Below are positions 49,441-57,305 of a DNA stretch of 64,000 nucleotides, piece after piece. Source of the DNA: Alteromonas antoniana (lineage in GTDB: Bacteria; Pseudomonadota; Gammaproteobacteria; Enterobacterales; Alteromonadaceae). Where the stretch lies: NCBI RefSeq assembly GCF_019249295.1, contig NZ_JAESDH010000001.1, positions 238,888-302,887 on the forward strand, written 5' to 3'. A program made the translations under genes and the position numbers. The notes below the pieces were generated by a model, which saw only the letters and a program-made list of their open reading frames with translations, made no database searches and was not told where the DNA came from. Position 1 is the first letter of the stretch; every line of letters starts with the position of its first letter.

Positions 49441-52400
49441 ATGACACTCAAACGTTCACTGCTTGTATTAAGCATTTCAATGGCACTCGGCGCCTGTGGC
49501 GACGGTGGCGACCAGAGCTTTGGCACCGGAGACCCGGTACCCGCACCACCTGAAGTGCCACCTGTAGAATTCGAAGATCCCACATTAGCCGGTGAAGTGA
49601 CTTTTACTGACGCTGTGGTTCATGATCCCTCAGTCGTGCAGGGTCCGGATGGTGAATATTTTGTGTTTGGGTCACATTTAGCGTACGCAAGCACTACGGA
49701 CTGGATGAACTGGGAGCAGGGCGCTAACGATGGTGTAGAAACCAGCCCGTTGTTCAGCACCTACGCCAGTGAGATTTCTGAAGGCATCGACTGGGTAGGT
49801 GGTCATATTGGTTCGTGGGCATCGGATGTTATACAACTGGAAGATGGCCGGTATTATTTTTACTACAACCATTGCGCACTGCCAGACACAGGAAACTGCG
49901 TTTCACGTTCCTATTTAGGTTTAGCGGTATCCGACAATATAGAAGGGCCTTATGAAGACCAGGGCCTGATCTTACTTACCGGTCATGTGGGTGATGAAAA
50001 CCCCGGTATCAACGGTGAAAACTACGACGGTAATATCCATCCTAACGCCATCGACCCGGACGTATTCTTTGATAAAGAGGGCCGCCTGTGGATGGTGTAT
50101 GGTTCTTATTCTGGCGGAATCTGGATCATGGAAATGGACCCACAAACCGGTATGGCACTGCCAGACCAGGGTTATGGGACCAAGCTGACCGGTGGCTACT
50201 ACAGCGCCATTGAAGGGCCATACATGCTGTACAGCCCAGAGACAGATTATTACTACCTGATCACTTCCTTCGGAGGATACGAGCAAGCCGATGGCTACAA
50301 TATGCGGATCGCGCGCTCACGCAACCCGGATGGTCCGTTTGAGGACAAGCTGGGACAGGATATGATTGGGGCCAGCGGTGCCTGGACTGCCATTGAGTCC
50401 TATGGCGTGAAAATAATGGGCGGCCACATTTTTGATCATAATGTTGGTGAAAATGGTGAAGATCACGGATACATGGCGCCGGGTCATAACTCGGCCTACT
50501 ATGATGAAGAGAGCGACAAGCACTTCCTGATTTTCCATACCCGCTTCCCGAATATGGGTGAAGGTCATGCGGTTCGCGTGCACGAAATGTTCACTACGGA
50601 AGATGGCTGGCTGGTAGCTTCACCACATCGCTACGTGCCTATTGAAGGCGAAAACCTGGTAGATGAAATCGATGCATATGGCACCTATCAGTTTATCAAT
50701 CACGGCCGCGATATAAACCGTGAAGCAAAAATGTCTTCCTACCTGTCACTGGCAGACGATGACGTTATTGGTGGTGATTTCACCGGTACCTGGAAAATTG
50801 ATGAGCAAAGCAATATTGAGCTTACCATCGACGATGTGGGTACATTTACCGGCGTGGCCAAATGGCAATACAATAACGCGACTGGCCGCCTGACACCGAC
50901 CTTCTCAGCCCTTTCCGCCAGCGGCGGCGCTGTATGGGGGACGCAACTGGAAGATCCGGGCACAGCGCAAACGCTGACTAACATTGCCGATGCACTGGTA
51001 CTGCCTGAGTCGACGCAATCGGATCTGAACCTGACGACGGTGGGTGCACTGGGCGCAGATATCAGCTGGACCACATCAAACGCCGACATCATCAAAACCA
51101 ACGGTGTGGTAAACCGTCCGAATGCAGGACAGGAAGACACTACCGTCACCCTGACGGCGGATATTTCACTGAACGGCGAGACCCAGTCCAAAACGTTTGA
51201 GGTGATGGTACCTGCGCGCTATCAATATAATCGCGTAGCCCACTACAGCTTCGAGTCTTCACTTGAAGAAACCCTTGATATTAAAGGCGATGGCGCGGCT
51301 ACCGGTGCAACACCGGACGCCACTGATGGCACCGTGTCTTTCGCGACAGGCCAGTCAGGTAACGCAGTCGTGCTCGATGGTACTTCAGGTGTGCGTCTGC
51401 CCGATGGCATGATTGATAACTACGAATATACCGTTTCTATGTGGCTGAACCCTGCTGTACTGACACAGTTTACACCTGCCTTTTTTGGTGCACAGGCAGA
51501 AGAAAACTGGCTAAGCCTGGTGCCCTGGAGCTGGGATGGTAATACCATGCTGTGGAGCGGAAGTCAGGCCTGGTACGATGCCTCTACCGGCATGCAGATC
51601 CCGGCCAATGACTGGACACACGTGGCATTCTCGGTCAAACAAGGCGGTGTCAGTGTGTATATCAACGGTGAAGCGCGCTATACCGGCGGTAACTTCCCGG
51701 ATCTGTTCTCAGCCGGTGATGGCGTGTTTGCTTTGGGTGTGAACTACTGGGACATTCCTTTCAACGGTATGGTGGACGAACTGAAAGTGTACGAAGGTGC
51801 GCTGTCGGCCACAGAGATTATGAACCTGGATATCACCCCGCAACCCGCGTCTGTATTAATCGACTCAGCAGCAGACCTGCTTAGTCTGGGCGATTTGACT
51901 GCGGTGCGTGAAGATATTCGCCTGCCAGCGACCGGCGCATACGCATCCGCTATTAGTTGGGCATCTTCCAACCCTGATGTGGTTGCGACCGATGGTACCG
52001 TCACCCGTCCTGATGCCAGCGAACCGGATGCAACCGTGATGTTAACGGCAACCATTACTCTGGATGGTCAAACAGCAACCAAGACATTTGAAGCGACGGT
52101 TCGTTCACTGGGTCTCCCTGAACCAAAAGCAGCGTATACGTTTGATAACGACGACCTGACAGACGCGACAGGGGTACAGGCCGCCGGTTTCACCAGCGGA
52201 GCAACCATTGGCACCGACGGTGGTGAAGCAATGTTTGCCGACGGTGCGCTGGGACGTGCGTTGCAACTGGATGGGTCTTACGGTGTTGAGTTGCCGAATG
52301 GTCTGATTAAAGACGATACCTACTCAATCATGATGTGGTTGAACCCAACAGAGCTGACACAGTTCACATCTGCCTTCTTCGCTTATGCAAGTACAGACAG

Positions 52401-52758
52401 CTGGATTAGTGTTGTGCCATTTGGTAACGACGCGGTATCAGGCAACACCATGATTTGGTCAGGAACAAGCTGGTATGACGCCGGTACCGGCCAGCAAATT
52501 CCCGAAAACGCCTGGTCACACCTCGCCTTCGTTAACAATGGCGGTACGCTAACTGTTTATCTGAATGGTGAAGAAGTCTACTCGGGTACCAGCTTCCCGG
52601 ATGTGTTCACACCGGCCTCCGTAACCGGCTTTGCGATTGGCGTGAACTACTGGGATATCCCGTTCAACGGCATGGTTGACGAGCTGATGTTCTTCAACGA
52701 TGCGATTACTGCCAATGACGTTGCTAAGTTCTATCAGCAGCAGTCTGGCGGTGAATAA
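49441..52758 (+). CDS. Surface GH43 endo-arabinanase with duplicated Ig/LamG modules
   Basis: 1105-residue lipoprotein (lipobox ALGAC, Cys19). The N-terminal GH43 propeller covers about residues 50-420: base Asp62 in VVHDPSVVQGPDGEYFVFG, second Asp in PNAIDPDVFFDKEGRLWMVYGS, acid Glu in YYSAIEGPYMLYS. A small C-terminal beta domain of the arabinanase type follows (GTWKIDEQSNIELTIDD, 430-500). Then come two tandem units, each an atrophied bacterial Ig-like domain (507-592, 803-888) and a LamG/concanavalin-like domain (598-796, 893-1103). It probably binds and cuts arabinan at the cell surface, supplying the divergent TonB receptor. Confidence 0.87.
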   Translation: MTLKRSLLVLSISMALGACGDGGDQSFGTGDPVPAPPEVPPVEFEDPTLAGEVTFTDAVVHDPSVVQGPDGEYFVFGSHLAYASTTDWMNWEQGANDGVETSPLFSTYASEISEGIDWVGGHIGSWASDVIQLEDGRYYFYYNHCALPDTGNCVSRSYLGLAVSDNIEGPYEDQGLILLTGHVGDENPGINGENYDGNIHPNAIDPDVFFDKEGRLWMVYGSYSGGIWIMEMDPQTGMALPDQGYGTKLTGGYYSAIEGPYMLYSPETDYYYLITSFGGYEQADGYNMRIARSRNPDGPFEDKLGQDMIGASGAWTAIESYGVKIMGGHIFDHNVGENGEDHGYMAPGHNSAYYDEESDKHFLIFHTRFPNMGEGHAVRVHEMFTTEDGWLVASPHRYVPIEGENLVDEIDAYGTYQFINHGRDINREAKMSSYLSLADDDVIGGDFTGTWKIDEQSNIELTIDDVGTFTGVAKWQYNNATGRLTPTFSALSASGGAVWGTQLEDPGTAQTLTNIADALVLPESTQSDLNLTTVGALGADISWTTSNADIIKTNGVVNRPNAGQEDTTVTLTADISLNGETQSKTFEVMVPARYQYNRVAHYSFESSLEETLDIKGDGAATGATPDATDGTVSFATGQSGNAVVLDGTSGVRLPDGMIDNYEYTVSMWLNPAVLTQFTPAFFGAQAEENWLSLVPWSWDGNTMLWSGSQAWYDASTGMQIPANDWTHVAFSVKQGGVSVYINGEARYTGGNFPDLFSAGDGVFALGVNYWDIPFNGMVDELKVYEGALSATEIMNLDITPQPASVLIDSAADLLSLGDLTAVREDIRLPATGAYASAISWASSNPDVVATDGTVTRPDASEPDATVMLTATITLDGQTATKTFEATVRSLGLPEPKAAYTFDNDDLTDATGVQAAGFTSGATIGTDGGEAMFADGALGRALQLDGSYGVELPNGLIKDDTYSIMMWLNPTELTQFTSAFFAYASTDSWISVVPFGNDAVSGNTMIWSGTSWYDAGTGQQIPENAWSHLAFVNNGGTLTVYLNGEEVYSGTSFPDVFTPASVTGFAIGVNYWDIPFNGMVDELMFFNDAITANDVAKFYQQQSGGE

Positions 52759-52780
52759 CCTCAAAATATAGCAAGTAATG

Positions 52781-52813
52781 CGCTGCCGGATGAGACGTCC
52801 GGTAGCGTTTTTT
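52781..52813 (+). terminator. Intra-operon terminator/attenuator between two GH43 genes
   Basis: CGCTGCCGGA (52781-52790) pairs with TCCGGTAGCG (52798-52807, one G-U), then six T. It lies between GH43-LamG and the next GH43 gene, whose start is only 25 bases further. It may reduce downstream transcription. Confidence 0.8.
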
Positions 52814-52837
52814 CGTTTCAATTACACAGGAATAAAC

Positions 52838-53818
52838 ATGACATTTTCACTTCGACGCTCCATTACAGCACTGACCGTTGCCGCAAGCCTGGCATCTGCC
52901 CCTGCTCTGGCGGACAACCCGATTATCAAAGACGTGTTTACTGCTGACCCTGCGGCGTTGGTGCATAACGACACCGTTTATCTGTATACCGGACACGACG
53001 AAGCCCCGAACAACGATGTCTTTTTTGAAATGCATGACTGGCTGGTATTTTCGTCGACCGACATGGTGAACTGGAAAGCCCACGGTCCGATTATGAAAGC
53101 CACCGATTTCAAATGGGCAAAAGGCGATGCCTGGGCCTCACACATGGTAGAAAAAGACGGTACCTTCTACTTGTTCACTACCGTTCGCCATAAAGACGAC
53201 AAGCCAGGTTTTGCTATTGGTGTCGCTACCTCCGACTCTCCCACCGGCCCGTTCAAAGATGCCATCGGCAAAGCCCTGGTCACCGACGATATGACCAAGC
53301 ACACACCGAATGACTGGGACGATATCGACCCGGCTATATTTATTGAAGAAAACGGTGACGCGTACATGTTCTTTGGCAACCTGATGCCAAAATATGTGAA
53401 GCTCAGCGATGATTTACTGTCGCTGGATGGCGAGATAAAAACGCTGGATTTACCTAACTTCACTGAAGCGCTTTGGGTGCACAAAAAGAATGACACCTAC
53501 TACGTTTCCTACGCCTGCGAATTTCCGGAGAAGATCTGCTACGCCATGAGCGACAGCATTCATGGCCCTTGGGAGTATGGCGGCATCTTAAATGAAATTG
53601 CCGGTAATTCAGAAACCAATCACCAGTCGATTATTGAGTTCAAAGGTCAGAACTACTTTATCTATCACACCGGTGCGATGCCGCCGAAAGACGGTGAACC
53701 CAGCGGTGGACGCTTCCGTCGCTCTGTCGCCATTGATCCGCTCTATTACAATGAGGACGGTTCTCTTAAACGCGTCATTATGACGACTGAAGGCATTCAA
53801 CCCGAAGAGAAGGATTAA
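52838..53818 (+). CDS. Periplasmic GH43 alpha-L-arabinofuranosidase/xylosidase-like
   Basis: 326 residues with a Sec signal (MTFSLRRSITALTVAASLASAPALA). The base Asp is in KDVFTADPAALVHNDTVYLYTGHDE, the second Asp in WDDIDPAIFIEENGDAYMFFG, and the acid Glu in PNFTEALWVHKKNDTYYVSYA. HDWLVFSSTDMVNW and WASHMVEKDGTFYLF are typical of GH43 arabinofuranosidase/xylosidase enzymes of the two-activity type; the exact linkage cannot be told. ATG 52838 has AGGA six bases upstream; a longer frame from 52778 runs through the terminator and is rejected. The GH51 gene starts 2 bp after its stop. Confidence 0.83.
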   Translation: MTFSLRRSITALTVAASLASAPALADNPIIKDVFTADPAALVHNDTVYLYTGHDEAPNNDVFFEMHDWLVFSSTDMVNWKAHGPIMKATDFKWAKGDAWASHMVEKDGTFYLFTTVRHKDDKPGFAIGVATSDSPTGPFKDAIGKALVTDDMTKHTPNDWDDIDPAIFIEENGDAYMFFGNLMPKYVKLSDDLLSLDGEIKTLDLPNFTEALWVHKKNDTYYVSYACEFPEKICYAMSDSIHGPWEYGGILNEIAGNSETNHQSIIEFKGQNYFIYHTGAMPPKDGEPSGGRFRRSVAIDPLYYNEDGSLKRVIMTTEGIQPEEKD

Positions 53819-53820
53819 TC

Positions 53821-55356
53821 ATGTTACGGACGCTAACTGCCGTTGCCTGCGCAACACTTACCCTGTCTGCTGCCATTGCCAAACCCCATGAAGCAACGAT
53901 ATCAGCAGACCTCACGCAAACCGGTCCGCAAATCAACAAAGACATTTACGGTCAGTTTGCTGAACATCTTGGTCGAGGTATTTACGAAGGGCTTTGGGTA
54001 GGAAAAGATTCCGACATTCCTAACACCAAAGGCTTTCGCAATGATGTTATCAACGCCCTTAAAGACATTAAGGTGCCGCTGGTCCGCTGGCCAGGCGGCT
54101 GCTTCGCTGACGAATACCACTGGCGTGATGGCGTAGGCCCTGCAGATGAGCGTCCGGTGAAAGTGAACACTCACTGGGGCGGTGTTGAAGAAACCAATGC
54201 AGTAGGCACCCATGAGTTTTTCGATCTGGTGGAACTGCTTGGCGCCGATGCCTACGTGAATGGCAACCTCGGTTCCGGCAGCGTGCGTGAAATGGCCGAG
54301 TGGATGGAGTATATGACCTCCGACAAAAACTCCACGCTGGCCAACGAACGTCGTGCCAATGGCCGTGAAGAGCCATGGGACATCGCCTATTTCGGCATTG
54401 GTAATGAATCATGGGGTTGCGGCGGTCACATGCGTCCGCAGTATTACGTTGATTTGTACCGCCAGTACGCGACTTTTATGAAAACACCTCCCGGCAAACG
54501 TCCGAAGTTAGTCGGTAGCGGCGGTCATACCGAAGATACCGAGTGGACCGATGTACTCAGTGCCAATATCGACCGTGATATGGACGGCATCAGCTATCAC
54601 TTCTACACCCTGCCCACCAGCGAATGGTCGAAGAAAGGGCATGCCACTGACTTCGACAATACCATGTGGTTTAAAACGCTGGAGCGCACCCTGCGCATCG
54701 ACAAATACATTGCCGACAACATCGCTATGCTGGACAAAAACGATCCGGAAGGTGAGCTTGGCTTTTACGTGGATGAATGGGGTACCTGGTACGACGCTGA
54801 AGAAGGTCGCGAACCCGGCTTTTTGTATCAGCAAAATACCCTGCGCGATGCAGTTGTAGCGGCGGTGAATTTCAACATTTTCCATCACTATGCAGAACGC
54901 GTGCACATGACTAACATCGCGCAGATGGTTAACGTGCTGCAGGCAATGATCCTTACCGATGGCGCAGAGATGGTAAAAACGCCAACCTACCATGTTTATG
55001 GTATGTACAAGGTGTTCCAGGATGCCACAGCCATCCCGTTTAGCATTAATACCTCAAAGTACAGTCAGGACGGTGAAAGTGTACCTGCGGTCACCGCATC
55101 TATCGCGAAGGGTGACAACGGTAAGCTGTATATCGCACTGGTTAACCTTGACCCCGCAGAAAAAGCTACAGTCTCGCTGGACTTAGAGGGCATGAAGGTG
55201 TCGGCCCTGAAAGGGCAGATCCTTACCGCTGATAACATTACCGATAAGAATACCTTTGCAAAGAAAAACGTGGTGAAGCCTACGGCATTCAGCGCCAAGG
55301 CTGACGATCTCACGTTACCCGCAAAGTCGATTGTGGTTGCCGAGCTGGTGAAATAA
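53821..55356 (+). CDS. Secreted GH51 alpha-L-arabinofuranosidase
   Basis: 511 residues, TIM barrel plus beta-sandwich. Conserved IYGQFAEHLGRGIYEGLWVG and VRWPGGCFADEYHWRDGVGP, acid/base Glu in FGIGNESWGCGG near residue 196, nucleophile Glu in GFYVDEWGTWYD near residue 319, and NQRINIFHHYAERV-like NFNIFHHYAERVHM. Unlike most bacterial GH51 enzymes, which are cytoplasmic, it has a clear signal peptide (MLRTLTAVACATLTLSAAIA), so it acts in the periplasm. It releases terminal alpha-L-arabinofuranose from oligomers and side chains. Co-transcribed with the preceding GH43. Confidence 0.93.
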   Translation: MLRTLTAVACATLTLSAAIAKPHEATISADLTQTGPQINKDIYGQFAEHLGRGIYEGLWVGKDSDIPNTKGFRNDVINALKDIKVPLVRWPGGCFADEYHWRDGVGPADERPVKVNTHWGGVEETNAVGTHEFFDLVELLGADAYVNGNLGSGSVREMAEWMEYMTSDKNSTLANERRANGREEPWDIAYFGIGNESWGCGGHMRPQYYVDLYRQYATFMKTPPGKRPKLVGSGGHTEDTEWTDVLSANIDRDMDGISYHFYTLPTSEWSKKGHATDFDNTMWFKTLERTLRIDKYIADNIAMLDKNDPEGELGFYVDEWGTWYDAEEGREPGFLYQQNTLRDAVVAAVNFNIFHHYAERVHMTNIAQMVNVLQAMILTDGAEMVKTPTYHVYGMYKVFQDATAIPFSINTSKYSQDGESVPAVTASIAKGDNGKLYIALVNLDPAEKATVSLDLEGMKVSALKGQILTADNITDKNTFAKKNVVKPTAFSAKADDLTLPAKSIVVAELVK

Positions 55357-55371
55357 CGATGCGCTTAAAGA

Positions 55372-55456
55372 GAAAGGCCCGCCGCCGGCGAGCCTTTCAT
55401 TACTTCAGAATGCGCACGCAGGAAAACAGAAAGCCGGGTGTATAGCCCGGCTTTTC
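55372..55456. terminator. Two hairpins between GH51 and the convergent two-component operon
   Basis: GAAAGGC (55372-55378) pairs with GCCTTTC (55392-55398). A stronger second hairpin is AAGCCGGG (55431-55438) with CCCGGCTT (55446-55453), followed by TT. They likely end the arabinan operon. Confidence 0.7.
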
Positions 55457-55594
55457 ATTCACTCTGGTTTAAGGGCTACCGAGCAAAAATGTTGAACAAC
55501 AGAGGTTGAATATTCGCTACCTATTTTATCCGGGCGCGATGTTGTTTAGCCATGATGAGCTAAAAATATACGTGGTCGTGCTATTTTCTGATGG

Positions 55595-56206
55595 CTACAA
55601 CCAGCCTTTTTGCCGGGCAATTCGGGCCGCTTCAATGCGATTGCTGGCATTGAGTTTACTGGATGCACTGGACAAATAATTACGCACCGTTCCCGGAGAT
55701 AGGTGCATTGCACTTGCTATTTGCTCTGTTGGATAACCATCGGCAGCCAACTTGAGCGCCTTGCGTTCTTTATCACTTAACGGGTCCGCTTCTTCCCAGG
55801 CGTCGACTATTAGCTCCGGAGCGACCATTTTACGTCCCTGCATCACCCGCCGGATTGCATTCGCCAGATCATCGCTTGGGGCATCTTTTAGTAAATAACC
55901 TCTAACCCCGTAATCCATAGCTCGGCGCAAATAGCCAGAACGAGCAAACGTGGTCAGAATAATGACTTTGCCAGGCAGTGAAAGGTTTTGAATTTGCTGG
56001 GCTAGTTCCAGGCCTGACATTTCAGGCATTTCAATGTCGGTTAACAAGATATCAGGTTTGAGCTCGCCGCAAAGTTGCAAGGCTTGCTTGCCGTTGCTGG
56101 CTTTGCCAATGACCTGCATATCCGGCTCTAAATCTAACAGAGCAGATAGTGCCCCCAGAAGCATACCTTGATCTTCGGCGATCAGAATGTTGATGGTTTT
56201 GTTCAT
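55595..56206 (-). CDS. NarL/DesR-type response regulator
   Basis: 203 residues. The receiver domain has the acidic pair ED in LIAEDQG, the phosphoacceptor Asp in ILLTDIEMPEMSGLELA (about residue 56), Thr in ILTTFAR and Lys in YLLKDAPSDD. The LuxR-type output helix-turn-helix is PLSDKERKALKLAADGYPTEQIASAMHLSPGTVRNYLSSASSKL. This is the size and form of DesR-like regulators. Its ATG overlaps the kinase stop by 4 bp. It probably regulates its own ABC transporter operon. Confidence 0.92.
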   Translation of the reverse strand: MNKTINILIAEDQGMLLGALSALLDLEPDMQVIGKASNGKQALQLCGELKPDILLTDIEMPEMSGLELAQQIQNLSLPGKVIILTTFARSGYLRRAMDYGVRGYLLKDAPSDDLANAIRRVMQGRKMVAPELIVDAWEEADPLSDKERKALKLAADGYPTEQIASAMHLSPGTVRNYLSSASSKLNASNRIEAARIARQKGWL

Positions 56207-57303
56207 AGTGGCACCGTCAGGATAATATTAAAGCCTTGCTTAGAATTTAGTGTGAGTTCGCCGCCCAGTTGAGTCAGGCGTTCGCGCATGCCTTTCAAAC
56301 CATTTCCTTCAGGCCCGGCTTTGCTACTGCCGTTATCTACAATACGCATAGTCAGGATACGATCTGCTTCGGTAAGCGTAATATGGCAACGGGTCGCATT
56401 CGCGTGCTTCACCAGATTAGTGATGGCTTCGCGAACAATAAAGCCAAGTGTGGTATCAATATTCGCAGGCAGGGTTGAATCAGGAATTGTGTAATCAAAG
56501 TCCACTTCCACCGAATTTAGCAGGGTTTTTGCGTTGGCTAATTCTGTGGCCAAATCCTTCTGGCGGTAACCGGTAACGGCTTCCCGCACTTCAGCCAAGG
56601 CGCGGCGACTGATTTGTTCGAGTTCAGCAATTTCTTTTCGGGCTTTATCTGTATCGTGATCAAACAGCTTTTTGGCCAGTTGCGCTTTCATAGTGAGCAT
56701 AGAGAAGGTGTGACCAATCAGATCGTGTAAATCCCGGGCAATCCGTTCCCTCTCGGCGGTAGTCGCCAGTCGCTTTACCTCGTCCTGGGTGAGCTTTAAC
56801 TGGGCATTCTTCTTTGCTATTTCTCGCTGAAAGACGTTCGCACCACCGATCATAATTGAAAAAACCAGCGCCGGAACATAAAAATAGGCTGATAAGTCTC
56901 GCAGCCAGGCTAACAGCACAATATAAGCTAATATGACGCCGATAATCGCCAGGCTCTGTTTTGGAGGCCCCGCATGTGCCGCAAATGCGCTGGCGTATAC
57001 GAAGAACACTCCTGCGCCCGGATTCACCAAGGTCGATACGGAGCCAATCGCGCAGATGGCTGCTATGTAAAATAACGTTTGGAAACCTGTAGTCCAGTAG
57101 GCCCGAAAATAACAAGCCAGGAATAACAGCGTACCTGTTGCCGAGAGCCACACATGCCAGGCCGGAGGGTCGTAAAACGCAAAATGAACAAAATATATCC
57201 CCAGATAGACCAGCCATAGATAGGGTAAGACCCCCTGGTCACTGTTGGCTGGCAACAATCGGTGATGCACCGATGTGGCCAGCGCATAAAAACGTTTAAT
57301 CAT
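56203..57303 (-). CDS. DesK/NarX-type sensor histidine kinase
   Basis: 366 residues. Five or six hydrophobic helices in residues about 25-160 form a membrane sensor without a large periplasmic loop. The HisKA_3 dimerisation helix contains the phosphoacceptor His in ERERIARDLHDLIGHTFSML (near 192). The ATPase domain has FIVREAITNLVKHANATRC (N-box) and GNGLKGMRERLTQLGGEL (G-box). Such kinases sense membrane state or lipophilic compounds. It starts 2 bp after the amidohydrolase stop and overlaps the response regulator gene. Confidence 0.9.
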   Translation of the reverse strand: MIKRFYALATSVHHRLLPANSDQGVLPYLWLVYLGIYFVHFAFYDPPAWHVWLSATGTLLFLACYFRAYWTTGFQTLFYIAAICAIGSVSTLVNPGAGVFFVYASAFAAHAGPPKQSLAIIGVILAYIVLLAWLRDLSAYFYVPALVFSIMIGGANVFQREIAKKNAQLKLTQDEVKRLATTAERERIARDLHDLIGHTFSMLTMKAQLAKKLFDHDTDKARKEIAELEQISRRALAEVREAVTGYRQKDLATELANAKTLLNSVEVDFDYTIPDSTLPANIDTTLGFIVREAITNLVKHANATRCHITLTEADRILTMRIVDNGSSKAGPEGNGLKGMRERLTQLGGELTLNSKQGFNIILTVPL

Positions 57304-57305
57304 GT

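Noticed and set aside
56660..57217. 185-codon frame overlapping the histidine kinase on the same strand
   Set aside because: Alternate frame of the membrane domain; the kinase frame carries all family motifs.
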